From JACMQX01 sp044225675 (GTDB lineage: Bacteria; Pseudomonadota; Gammaproteobacteria; Burkholderiales; Burkholderiaceae_C), in assembly GCA_044225675.1 (NCBI GenBank), contig JBGAIH010000028.1, positions 7,373 to 71,372 on the forward strand: 64,000 nt of DNA, given 5' to 3'. This document shows, in pieces, positions 27,460 through 35,580 of this stretch. The notes beneath the pieces are model-generated. The model was not told the DNA's origin. It saw nothing but the letters and a program-made list of their open reading frames with translations, and did no database searches. Position numbers and translations under genes: made by a program. Each line of letters opens with the position of its first letter. The first letter of the stretch is position 1.

Positions 27460-29363
27460 TCCAGATCACGCTTCCCGACGGTTCCCAACGCGAGTATCCC
27501 GGCCCCATCACGGTGGCCGAGGTGGCTGCCTCCATTGGCTCGGGCCTGGCCAAGGCGGCGCTTGCCGGCAAGGTCAACGGCAAGGTTGTCGACACCTCGT
27601 TCACCATTGCCGAGAACAGCCCGGTGTCGATCATCACGGCCAAGGACGCCGACGGCCTGGAGGTGATCCGGCACTCCACCGCCCACTTGCTCGCCTACGC
27701 CGTGAAGGAGCTGTTCCCCGAGGCGCAGGTCACGATCGGCCCGGTCATCGAGAACGGCTTCTACTACGACTTCGCCTACAAGCGGCCGTTCACGCCCGAA
27801 GACCTCGTGGCCATCGAAAGGCGCATGACGGAACTGGCGGCCAAGGACGAGCCCGTGACGCGGCGCGTGCTGCCGCGTGACGAGGCCGTGGCCTATTTCA
27901 AGAGCATCGGCGAGCACTACAAGGCCGAGATCATCGCGAGCATTCCGTCGAACGAAGAGGTTTCGCTGTACCGCGAAGGCGGCTTCGAGGACCTGTGCCG
28001 CGGCCCCCACGTGCCCAGCACGGGCAAGCTGAAGTTCTTCAAGCTCATGAAGGTGGCGGGCGCCTACTGGCGCGGCGACCACCGCAACGAGATGCTGCAG
28101 CGCGTCTATGGCACGGCCTGGGCGACGAAGGACGAGTTGCAGCAGTACCTCACCATGCTGGAGGAGGCGGAAAAGCGCGACCACCGCAAGCTGGGCCGGG
28201 AGCTGGACCTGTACCACATCGACGACGTGGCGCCGGGCGTCGTGTTCTGGCATCCCAAGGGCTGGGCGATGTGGCAGGTGATCGAGCAGTACATGCGGGC
28301 CGTCTATCGCGACACGGGCTATCAGGAGGTCAAGGGCCCGCAGATTCTCGACAAGAGCCTCTGGGAGAAGACCGGGCACTGGCAGAACTATCGCGAGAAC
28401 ATGTTCACCACTGAGAGCGAAAAGCGCGAATACGCGCTCAAGCCGATGAACTGCCCGGGCCACGTGCTGATCTTCAAGTCGGCGCTGCGCAGCTACCGCG
28501 ACCTGCCGCTGCGCTACGGTGAGTTCGGCCAGTGCCATCGCAACGAGCCGAGCGGCGCGCTGCACGGCATCATGCGCGTGCGCGGCTTCACGCAGGACGA
28601 CGGGCACATCTTCTGCACCGAAGACCAGATCCTGGAGGAATGCGTCAATTACACGGCGCAGCTGCAGAAGGTCTACAAGGACTTCGGCTTCAACGACATC
28701 CTGTACAAGGTGGCCACGCGGCCCGAGAACCGGGTTGGCTCCGACGCCTTGTGGGACAAGGCAGAGCACGCGGTCATGGAAGCGCTGCGGCGTTCGGGCG
28801 TGGACTTCGTGGTGGCGCCGGGCGATGGCGCCTTCTACGGCCCCAAGATCGAATATACGCTCAAGGACGCCCTGGGCCGCCAGTGGCAGTGCGGCACGAT
28901 GCAGGTGGACTTCAACACGGCCGAGCGGCTCGGTGGCGAATATGTAACCGAAACGAGCGGCCGAGCTCACCCGGTGATGCTCCATCGCGCCATCGTCGGC
29001 AGCCTCGAGCGCTTCATCGGCATGCTGATCGAAAACCACGCTGGCGCCATGCCCGCCTGGCTGGCGCCGGTGCAGGTGGCGGTGCTCAATATCACCGACG
29101 CGCAGGCCGATTACGCCCGGGAAGTGGCCAAAACGCTGCAAAATCAAGGGCTTAGGGTGGATCTCGACCTGCGCAACGAGAAAATTACGTATAAAATACG
29201 CGAGCATTCGATGCAAAAGCTGCCTTTCATCCTTGTCGTCGGCGACAAAGAGCGGGCTGCAGGCGCTGTCGCAGTGCGCGCCCGGGGCAACCAGGACCTC
29301 GGTGTGATGTCCCTCGATGACTTCTCCAGGAGGATCGCCGGGGACATTGCTGACAAGCGTTGA
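27456..29363 (+). CDS. thrS: Threonine-tRNA ligase
   Basis: A 635-aa class II aminoacyl-tRNA synthetase that charges tRNA-Thr. Domains in order are TGS (about 1-60), the editing SAD domain with HSTAHLLAYAVKELFP (about 73 onward), the catalytic core (about 240-530) with the zinc-ligand Cys in MNCPGHV, and the C-terminal anticodon-binding domain (about 540-635). It heads the translation operon thrS-infC-rpmI-rplT-pheS-pheT-ihfA-merR. It lacks a recognisable Shine-Dalgarno sequence and follows a structured leader with a terminator hairpin, so control is probably in the leader. Confidence 0.98.
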   Translation: MIQITLPDGSQREYPGPITVAEVAASIGSGLAKAALAGKVNGKVVDTSFTIAENSPVSIITAKDADGLEVIRHSTAHLLAYAVKELFPEAQVTIGPVIENGFYYDFAYKRPFTPEDLVAIERRMTELAAKDEPVTRRVLPRDEAVAYFKSIGEHYKAEIIASIPSNEEVSLYREGGFEDLCRGPHVPSTGKLKFFKLMKVAGAYWRGDHRNEMLQRVYGTAWATKDELQQYLTMLEEAEKRDHRKLGRELDLYHIDDVAPGVVFWHPKGWAMWQVIEQYMRAVYRDTGYQEVKGPQILDKSLWEKTGHWQNYRENMFTTESEKREYALKPMNCPGHVLIFKSALRSYRDLPLRYGEFGQCHRNEPSGALHGIMRVRGFTQDDGHIFCTEDQILEECVNYTAQLQKVYKDFGFNDILYKVATRPENRVGSDALWDKAEHAVMEALRRSGVDFVVAPGDGAFYGPKIEYTLKDALGRQWQCGTMQVDFNTAERLGGEYVTETSGRAHPVMLHRAIVGSLERFIGMLIENHAGAMPAWLAPVQVAVLNITDAQADYAREVAKTLQNQGLRVDLDLRNEKITYKIREHSMQKLPFILVVGDKERAAGAVAVRARGNQDLGVMSLDDFSRRIAGDIADKR

Positions 29364-29485
29364 TTTGCCAGGCAACTTCCGGTTCGCCAAAGCAAGAAGC
29401 GGCTCGCAAGGGCCGGCGCTTGGGATCTGTGCGCAATGCGGAGCTATCGCCACCCGTGTGGCACCATTTGAGAAGGATTTGAGCC

Positions 29486-30088
29486 ATCGCTACTGAATTT
29501 CGTGATCGTCGCCAACGCGAAGAACGCAAACACCGCCTCAACCGGGAAATCATGGCCCCGGAAGTCCGACTGTCCGGCCCTGACAACGAGCCTCTCGGTG
29601 TCGTGAGCCTCGCCGAAGCCTTGCGCATGGCGGGTGAGCTGGATGTGGATCTGGTTGAAATCGCCGCCACGGCCAACCCTCCGGTTTGCCGACTCATGGA
29701 CTACGGCAAGTTCAAGTACCAGGAGCAGAAGAAGGCGGCTGAAGCCAAAGCCAAGCAGACGGTCATCGAAATCAAGGAAATCAAGTTCCGGCCCGGTACC
29801 GACGATGGCGACTACAACATCAAGATGCGCAACATCCGCCGCTTTCTGGCGGAGGGCGACAAGTGCAAGATCACGCTGCGCTTCCGTGGACGGGAAATCA
29901 CCCACCAGGAAATCGGCATGGCCCTGCTGCAGCGCATCCGGGACGACCTCGGCGACACCATCATCGTCGAGCAGTTTCCCAAGCTGGAAGGGCGTCAGAT
30001 GATCATGATGATCGCGCCCAGCCGCAAGAAGCCGGCGGCAGCCGGTGCCAAGGCGGCCGATGCGGGGCAACCCGCTGCGGCAGCCTGA
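29486..30088 (+). CDS. infC: Translation initiation factor IF-3 (AUC start codon)
   Basis: IF-3 binds the 30S subunit, keeps it free of 50S and rejects wrong start codons. The 200-aa product has the N domain (about 15-85, APEVRLSGPDNEPLG), linker and C domain. The start is placed at the AUC at 29486. An in-frame TGA lies at 29480, no ATG, GTG or TTG occurs before the ATG at 29552, and starting at 29552 would lose the conserved basic N-terminus. AAGGA at 29473-29477 is 8 nt before the AUC. Non-AUG starts on infC are the basis of IF-3 autoregulation in E. coli. A C-terminal Ala/Lys-rich tail is extra. Confidence 0.95.
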   Translation: MATEFRDRRQREERKHRLNREIMAPEVRLSGPDNEPLGVVSLAEALRMAGELDVDLVEIAATANPPVCRLMDYGKFKYQEQKKAAEAKAKQTVIEIKEIKFRPGTDDGDYNIKMRNIRRFLAEGDKCKITLRFRGREITHQEIGMALLQRIRDDLGDTIIVEQFPKLEGRQMIMMIAPSRKKPAAAGAKAADAGQPAAAA

Positions 30089-30121
30089 TGGCGACAGAGT
30101 GAATTGACGAGTTGAGTAGCG

Positions 30122-30141
30122 GGCAGGTTTGGTCACCTGCC
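30122..30141 (+). promoter_or_regulatory. Hairpin in the rpmI leader
   Basis: GGCAGGT-TTGGTC-ACCTGCC, a perfect 7-bp stem in the 135-nt infC-rpmI gap. L20 represses rpmI-rplT through leader structure in other bacteria. Whether this hairpin takes part is unknown. Confidence 0.35.
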
Positions 30142-30223
30142 GGCGAAAAAAAGTGGCTCGGGGCCAACAAGGCTGCAGCAGTTTGCAGACGCCTCACGAG
30201 CACAAACCATAAGGAGCATTCAC

Positions 30224-30427
30224 ATGCCCAAAATGAAGACCAAGAGCGGTGCGAAAAAGCGCTTCCGCGTTCGTCCCGGTGGTACCGTCAAGCGCGGTCA
30301 GGCCTTCAAGCGTCACATCCTGACCAAGAAGACCACCAAGAACAAGCGCCACCTGCGTGGTGCCGTCACGGTGCATGAGACCAACATGGGTCACATGTCC
30401 CAGATGCTGCCCGGCCAGGGCATTTGA
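30224..30427 (+). CDS. rpmI: 50S ribosomal protein L35
   Basis: A 67-aa, strongly basic ribosomal protein with the family start MPKMKTKSGAKKRFRV and the HILTKKTTKNKRHLRG core. It is part of the large subunit near the peptidyl-transferase region. AAGGAG lies 7 nt before the ATG. It is followed after 26 nt by rplT. Confidence 0.98.
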   Translation: MPKMKTKSGAKKRFRVRPGGTVKRGQAFKRHILTKKTTKNKRHLRGAVTVHETNMGHMSQMLPGQGI

Positions 30428-30453
30428 TTTAACGACGAACAAGGAGTACTCAT

Positions 30454-30813
30454 ATGCCTCGCGTCAAACGTGGTGTAACGGCTCGCGCCCGCCACAAGAA
30501 GGTTCTCGCCCTTGCCAAGGGCTTCCGCGGCCGCCGCGGCAACGTCTTCCGCATCGCCAAAGAGGCGGTGATGAAGGCCGGGCAATACGCCTACCGTGAT
30601 CGCCGTACCAAGAAGCGCGTCTTCCGCCAGCTGTGGATCGCCCGTATCAACGCCGCAGCGCGTGAATGCGGCCTGACCTACAGCCAGTTCGCCAACGGCC
30701 TGAAGAAGGCTGGCATCGAAGTCGACCGCAAGGTCCTGGCCGACATCGCCGTGCACGACAAGGCGGCGTTTGGCAGCATCGTGGAACAAGTCAAGGCCAA
30801 GCTGGCTGCTTGA
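30454..30813 (+). CDS. rplT: 50S ribosomal protein L20
   Basis: A 119-aa ribosomal protein with the start MPRVKRGVTARARHKKVL and the GLTYSQFANGLKKAGIEVDRKVLADIA C-terminal region. It binds 23S rRNA early in 50S assembly and in many bacteria represses its own operon by binding the mRNA leader. AAGGAG lies 8 nt before the ATG. Confidence 0.98.
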   Translation: MPRVKRGVTARARHKKVLALAKGFRGRRGNVFRIAKEAVMKAGQYAYRDRRTKKRVFRQLWIARINAAARECGLTYSQFANGLKKAGIEVDRKVLADIAVHDKAAFGSIVEQVKAKLAA

Positions 30814-30824
30814 TTGTCGCGATG

Positions 30825-30909
30825 CCCCGCCGTCTCTTCCGGGAGCGGCGGGTGATCCAAGCAAACAGAAGGGCTGAGGCTTGAGAAAGCTTCAGCCCTT
30901 TCATTTTTC
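30825..30909 (+). terminator. Two hairpins between rplT and pheS, second terminator-like
   Basis: First: CCCGCCG at 30826-30832 pairs with CGGCGGG at 30846-30852. Second: AAGGGCTGAGGCTT at 30869-30882 pairs with AAGCTTCAGCCCTT at 30887-30900 (13 of 14 positions) with loop GAGA, followed by TCATTTTT. The second ends 19 nt before the pheS ATG. It could be a partial terminator or an attenuator of pheST. Confidence 0.75.
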
Positions 30910-30919
30910 GACGGAACAC

Positions 30920-31957
30920 ATGAACGAGCTCGATTCCCTGGTCGACAGCGCCAAAGCCGCCTTCGCGCAGGCCGGCGCCCCCGCCGATCTTGAAAACGCC
31001 AAGGCGCAGTACCTGGGCAAGGCCGGACGCATCACCGAACTGATGAAGGGTCTGGGCGGCCTCAGCGTGGACGAGAAGAAGTCGCGCGGCGCTGCGATCA
31101 ATCTGGCCAAGCAGGCTATCGAATCCGCCCTGGCTGCACGGCGCCAGGCGCTTGCGGACGCCGAGCTCGAGATCCAGCTCAAGGCCGAGGCCCTCGACGT
31201 GAGCCTGCCCGGCCGCCGCCGCGGCGCAGGCGGGCTCCATCCGGTGTCGCTGACGCTGGAGCGCATCGAGGGCATCTTCGGATCGATGGGATTCGAAGTC
31301 GCCGAAGGCCCCGAGATCGAGACCGACTGGTTCAACTTCACCGCGCTGAACACGCCCGAGGACCATCCGGCCCGCTCGATGCACGATACCTTCTACGTCG
31401 AAGGCGGGCACCTGCTGCGCACCCACACCAGCCCGATGCAGATCCGTCACGCGGTGCAGCACGTCAAGCGGCACCGTGCGCTGATCGACGCGGGCGGCTC
31501 GATGCCCGAGATCCGCGTCATCGCGCCGGGGCGGACCTACCGCGTGGACAGCGACGCCACCCATTCGCCCATGTTCCACCAGTGCGAAGGCCTGTGGATC
31601 GGCGAGAACGTGAGCTTCAAGGACCTCAAGGTCGTTTTCACCGACTTCTGCCGCACCTTCTTCGAGTCCGACGATCTGGTTCTGCGCTTTCGCCCGAGCT
31701 TCTTCCCGTTCACCGAGCCGAGCGCCGAGATCGACATCCAGTTCCAGAAGGGACCGCTCGCCGGCCGCTGGCTGGAAGTGGCGGGCTCGGGCCAGGTGCA
31801 TCCGAACGTGGTTCGCAACATGGGGCTCGACCCCGAGAAATTCATCGGCTTTGCATTCGGCATGGGACCGGACCGCCTCACCATGCTGCGCTATGACGTG
31901 AACGACCTTCGCCTCTTCTTCGACGGCGACATCCGCTTCCTCAGCCAGTTCCAGTAA
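30920..31957 (+). CDS. pheS: Phenylalanine-tRNA ligase alpha subunit
   Basis: A 345-aa catalytic subunit of the (alpha-beta)2 class II enzyme that charges tRNA-Phe. An N-terminal coiled coil (about 1-95) is followed by the catalytic core with motif 2 (YRVDSDATHSPMFHQCEGLW) and motif 3 (GFAFGMGPDRLTMLRY) near the C-terminus. The ATG at 30920 fits homologues. It is 18 nt from pheT. A terminator-like hairpin precedes it. Confidence 0.98.
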   Translation: MNELDSLVDSAKAAFAQAGAPADLENAKAQYLGKAGRITELMKGLGGLSVDEKKSRGAAINLAKQAIESALAARRQALADAELEIQLKAEALDVSLPGRRRGAGGLHPVSLTLERIEGIFGSMGFEVAEGPEIETDWFNFTALNTPEDHPARSMHDTFYVEGGHLLRTHTSPMQIRHAVQHVKRHRALIDAGGSMPEIRVIAPGRTYRVDSDATHSPMFHQCEGLWIGENVSFKDLKVVFTDFCRTFFESDDLVLRFRPSFFPFTEPSAEIDIQFQKGPLAGRWLEVAGSGQVHPNVVRNMGLDPEKFIGFAFGMGPDRLTMLRYDVNDLRLFFDGDIRFLSQFQ

Positions 31958-31975
31958 CCTGCGACGAGACACCCC

Positions 31976-34405
31976 ATGCAATTCCCGGAATCCTGGTTGC
32001 GCGAGTTCTGCAACCCCCCGATCAGCACGCAGGCGCTGGCCGACACGCTCACCATGGCAGGGCTGGAAGTCGAAGAACTTCGGCCGGTCGCTCCCCCCTT
32101 CAGCAAGGTCGTCGTCGGCGAGATCGTCGAGGCCGTGCAGCACCCCAACGCCGACCGGCTGCGCGTCTGCCAGGTCGATGCAGGGCAGGGCGCCCTGCTC
32201 AACATCGTCTGCGGCGCACCCAATGCGCGCGTGGGCATCAAGGTGCCTTGCGCCCTGGTCGGCGCCGTGCTGGCGCCCGGCGAGGACGGCAAGCCCTTCG
32301 AGATCCGGCTGGGCAAGCTGCGTGGCGTGGAGAGTCAGGGCATGCTGTGTTCGGCCCGCGAGCTCAAGCTCTCGGAAGACCATGGCGGCCTGCTGGAACT
32401 GCCGGCCGATGCCGCCGTCGGGCGCGACATCCGCGAGCAGCTCCAGCTCGACGACACGCTCTTCACGCTCAAGCTCACGCCCAACCTCGCGCACTGCCTG
32501 AGCGTCTACGGCATCGCGCGCGAAGTATCTGCGTTGACGGGCGCGCCGCTGTCTTCACCGGCACTCCCACCCGTGAAACCGGTCCACGCCGACAAACTCC
32601 GCGTCAAGGTGAGCGCGCCGGATCTGTGCGGCCGTTTTTCCGGACGCGTGGTGCGCAACGTCGACACGAAGGCCGCTACGCCGCAATGGATGATCGACCG
32701 GCTGGCGCGCTGCGGACAGCGCAGCGTCACGGCGCTCGTGGACATATCCAACTACGTGATGTTCGAGTACGGCCGGCCGTCGCACATCTTCGACCTGGAC
32801 AAGATTCATGGCGGCCTGGACGTGCGCTGGGCACGCGCAGGCGAGCAGCTCAAGCTGCTCAACGGCAACACGGTCGACCTCGACGGCACGGTGGGCGTCA
32901 TCGCCGACGATCAGGCGGTGGAGTCACTGGCCGGCATCATGGGCGGCGACTCGACCGCCGTGTCCGACGACACGCGCCACGTCTACGTCGAGGCCGCGTT
33001 CTGGTGGCCCAAGGCGGTCGCCGGCCGTTCGCGCCGCTTCAACTTTTCCACCGACGCCGGCCATCGCTTCGAACGCGGCGTGGACCCGTCGCTCACGGTG
33101 GAGCATATCGAGCACATCACGCAGCTCATCATCGACATCTGCGGCGGCGAGCCGGGGCCGATCGACGATCACGTCGTCAACCTGCCGGCGCCGCGCGAGG
33201 TGACGCTTCGCGTGGCTCGCGCGGCCAAGGTCATCGGCATGCCTGTGACGCAGGCCGACTGCGCGGGTGCGCTGCATCGCCTGGGCCTGCCGGTGACGCA
33301 AGGCCAAGGGACCGTGACCGTCACGCCGCCGGCCTACCGGTTCGACCTGCAGATCGAAGAAGACCTCATCGAGGAGGTCGTCCGCATGGTGGGCTACAAC
33401 AACCTGCCCACCACGCCGCCGCTGGCCCCGATCACGCCGCGCCTGCGCGCGGAGGCGCGGCGCAGCCCGTTCGCGGTGCGCCGCGCGCTGGCCGCACTGG
33501 GCTACCAGGAGACCATCAACTTCAGCTTCGTGGAAGAGCGTTGGGAGCGCGAACTGGCCGGCAACGCCGATCCGGTGCGCCTGCTCAATCCGATCGCCAG
33601 TCAGATGAGCGTGATGCGCTCATCGCTGATCGGCTCGCTGCTGCAGGTCGTGAAGTTCAACATCGACCGCAAGGCGGCCCGGGTACGGGTGTTCGAACTC
33701 GGCCGCGTGTTCACCAAGGACGCGTCGGTCCCGGGTACCGACACGACCGTGCAGGGCTTTCACCAGCCGATGCGCGTGGCCGGCATGGCGTTCGGGCCGG
33801 CCGACAGGCTGCAATGGAGCGGCAAGGACCAGTCGGCCGACTTCTTCGACATCAAGGGCGACGTCGAGGCGCTTCTGGCGCCGCTCGAGGCGACCTTCGA
33901 GCCGTGCGGTGATCACCCTGCCATGCATCCGGGCCGCTGCGCGCGCGTCCTGCTGGACGGTCGCGTCGCAGGCTACGTGGGCGAACTGCACCCGCGCTGG
34001 CGCCAGGCCTACGATCTGCCGAACGCGCCGGTGATGTTCGAGCTGGAGCTCGATGCGGTGCTGGCGCGACCGGTGCCGTCCTTCCACCCGGTGCCGCGCT
34101 TCCAGGCGGTCGAGCGGGACATCGCGGTGATCGTGCCCGATGCGATCGGTCATGCTGCGCTCATGCAGGCCGTGCACGAGGCGCCCACGGGCGGCCTGCT
34201 GCGCGATGCGGTGCTGTTCGACGTCTACCGGCCCAAGGCCGACGCGTCGGGTGCGTCGTCCATCGCCGCCGGTGAAAAGAGCCTGGCCGTGCGCTTGACG
34301 CTCAATGCCGACAGCGCCACACTGACCGAAGAGCAGATCGAGACAGCGGTGCAGGCCGTGGTGAGCCATCTGGCCAGCCGGCTGGGCGCCCGTCTGCGTG
34401 CCTGA
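31976..34405 (+). CDS. pheT: Phenylalanine-tRNA ligase beta subunit
   Basis: An 809-aa beta subunit. Domains in order are the EMAP-like tRNA-binding domain (about 40-150, VVGEIVEAVQHPNADRLRVCQVD), the B3/B4 editing domain (about 210-385), the B5 domain (about 400-475), the core without catalytic residues, and the C-terminal ferredoxin-fold anticodon-binding domain (about 715-809, HPVPRFQAVERDIAV). Full length for the family. Confidence 0.98.
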   Translation: MQFPESWLREFCNPPISTQALADTLTMAGLEVEELRPVAPPFSKVVVGEIVEAVQHPNADRLRVCQVDAGQGALLNIVCGAPNARVGIKVPCALVGAVLAPGEDGKPFEIRLGKLRGVESQGMLCSARELKLSEDHGGLLELPADAAVGRDIREQLQLDDTLFTLKLTPNLAHCLSVYGIAREVSALTGAPLSSPALPPVKPVHADKLRVKVSAPDLCGRFSGRVVRNVDTKAATPQWMIDRLARCGQRSVTALVDISNYVMFEYGRPSHIFDLDKIHGGLDVRWARAGEQLKLLNGNTVDLDGTVGVIADDQAVESLAGIMGGDSTAVSDDTRHVYVEAAFWWPKAVAGRSRRFNFSTDAGHRFERGVDPSLTVEHIEHITQLIIDICGGEPGPIDDHVVNLPAPREVTLRVARAAKVIGMPVTQADCAGALHRLGLPVTQGQGTVTVTPPAYRFDLQIEEDLIEEVVRMVGYNNLPTTPPLAPITPRLRAEARRSPFAVRRALAALGYQETINFSFVEERWERELAGNADPVRLLNPIASQMSVMRSSLIGSLLQVVKFNIDRKAARVRVFELGRVFTKDASVPGTDTTVQGFHQPMRVAGMAFGPADRLQWSGKDQSADFFDIKGDVEALLAPLEATFEPCGDHPAMHPGRCARVLLDGRVAGYVGELHPRWRQAYDLPNAPVMFELELDAVLARPVPSFHPVPRFQAVERDIAVIVPDAIGHAALMQAVHEAPTGGLLRDAVLFDVYRPKADASGASSIAAGEKSLAVRLTLNADSATLTEEQIETAVQAVVSHLASRLGARLRA

Positions 34406-34431
34406 ACAGAACAACAAGCCAAGAGGACACC

Positions 34432-34773
34432 ATGGAAATTGCCGTCGAAAGCCTGGAGACGCCCGCTCTGACCAAGGCGCAGCTTGCAGAACTGCTGTTC
34501 GAGCAGATCGGCCTCAACAAGCGCGAATCCAAGGACATGATCGACGCTTTCTTCGATCTGATCGCCGACAGCCTGGTCGACGGTCAGGACGTCAAGATTT
34601 CCGGCTTCGGCAATTTCCAGATCCGCACCAAGGCGCCGCGCCCGGGCCGCAATCCGCGCACCGGCGAGGCGATTCCCATCCAGGCGCGCCGGGTGGTGAC
34701 CTTCCATGCCAGCCACAAGCTCAAGGAGCAGATCCAGGGCGTGGGCGCTGCGGCGGAACCGACTGATCTGTGA
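34432..34773 (+). CDS. ihfA: Integration host factor alpha subunit
   Basis: A 113-aa DNA-bending protein of the HU/IHF family. The beta-ribbon arm motif RPGRNPRTGEAIPI identifies it as an IHF alpha. IHF bends DNA at specific sites in promoters and recombination sites, and acts as a heterodimer with IhfB (not in this window). The position after pheT is the conserved one. A ribosome site AGAGGA precedes the ATG. Confidence 0.97.
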   Translation: MEIAVESLETPALTKAQLAELLFEQIGLNKRESKDMIDAFFDLIADSLVDGQDVKISGFGNFQIRTKAPRPGRNPRTGEAIPIQARRVVTFHASHKLKEQIQGVGAAAEPTDL

Positions 34774-34832
34774 CTTGAAACAACACCCGCCTGCTTTTGC
34801 GGGCAGGGTGCCCGGCAGGCTTTGCGCCGCGC

Positions 34833-34852
34833 AGTAACTTAGAGTAACCTAG
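34833..34852. repeat. Tandem 10-bp repeat upstream of the MerR gene
   Basis: AGTAACTTAG then AGTAACCTAG, differing at one base, 30 bp before the MerR ATG. An AT-rich island between ihfA and the MerR gene; possibly a promoter element or the MerR-protein site. Confidence 0.4.
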
Positions 34853-34881
34853 AAGCTTTCTCTCCTACCGCATTGATTTCA

Positions 34882-35331
34882 ATGGAGAAAGCCCTCCCAT
34901 CCATTCCCGCCAAGCGCTACTTCACCATTGGTGAGGTCAGCGACCTGTGTGGCGTCAAGCCGCACGTGCTACGGTATTGGGAGCAGGAGTTCACCCAGCT
35001 GCGGCCCATGAAGCGCCGCGGCAACCGCCGCTACTACCAGCACCACGAGGTGCTGATGATCCGCCGCATCCGGGACCTGCTGTACGACCAGGGCTTCACC
35101 ATCAGCGGCGCGCGCAACAAGCTGCAGGAGATCGTCCAGAACGAGCGCGACAAGCGCAAGGCCGGCGAGGTCATGCTCGAAGGCGTCGAGGTGCTGGAGG
35201 TCGACTCCGGTTTCGAGGACTTCGAAGACAGCACGCCCGACGAAGAGGACGCCAGTGCGGTCTCGCAGAAGTTGCTGCTGGTGCGGCGCGAATTGTTCGA
35301 GATTCGCGATCTGCTGTCCGCGACGCACTGA
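34882..35331 (+). CDS. MerR-family transcriptional regulator
   Basis: A 149-aa regulator with an N-terminal winged helix (about 13-80): YFTIGEVSDLCGVKPHVLRYWEQEF, then RRGNRRYYQHHEV. An acidic linker follows. It is the MerR-type gene regularly found after ihfA in betaproteobacteria; the target and ligand are unknown. The short C-terminal part lacks metal-binding Cys. I use the ATG at 34882; a TTG three codons upstream is possible. Confidence 0.92.
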   Translation: MEKALPSIPAKRYFTIGEVSDLCGVKPHVLRYWEQEFTQLRPMKRRGNRRYYQHHEVLMIRRIRDLLYDQGFTISGARNKLQEIVQNERDKRKAGEVMLEGVEVLEVDSGFEDFEDSTPDEEDASAVSQKLLLVRRELFEIRDLLSATH

Positions 35332-35354
35332 GGCCGGGTTATAATGCGAGGCTT

Positions 35355-35431
35355 CGGCGTGTAGCGCAGCCTGGTAGCGCACTTGCATGGGGTGCAAGGG
35401 GTCGCGAGTTCGAATCCCGCCACGCCGACCA
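35355..35431 (+). tRNA. tRNA-Pro (anticodon GGG)
   Basis: A 77-nt cloverleaf with the CCA encoded. Acceptor stem CGGCGTG pairs with CACGCCG. The anticodon stem is CTTGC/GCAAG with loop ATGGGGT, so the anticodon is GGG (Pro, reading CCC and CCU). The T arm is present with GTTCGAATC. A TATAAT hexamer at 35340-35345 is a likely -10 element. It is the usual neighbour of ihfA-merR in Burkholderiales. Confidence 0.96.
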
Positions 35432-35440
35432 TCCAGACAA

Positions 35441-35475
35441 GGGTCAGCAGATTTTTCTGCTGACCCTTTTTCTTT
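35441..35475 (+). terminator. Terminator of tRNA-Pro
   Basis: GGGTCAGCAGA-TTTT-TCTGCTGACCC, an 11-bp perfect stem, followed by TTTTTCTTTT. It ends the tRNA transcript. Confidence 0.93.
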
Positions 35476-35580
35476 TGGCGCATGCGGGCGCGCCGGCCCA
35501 CCGCAGTCCGATGCATCAGGCATAGAATCAGACGGCAGTGCCCGACCGGGCACAGGTTCAACTCCCTCCAGCCCCAGCAC

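Noticed and set aside
27438..29453. 671-codon minus-strand frame opposite thrS
   Set aside because: Shadow of thrS; the translation operon runs on the plus strand without doubt.
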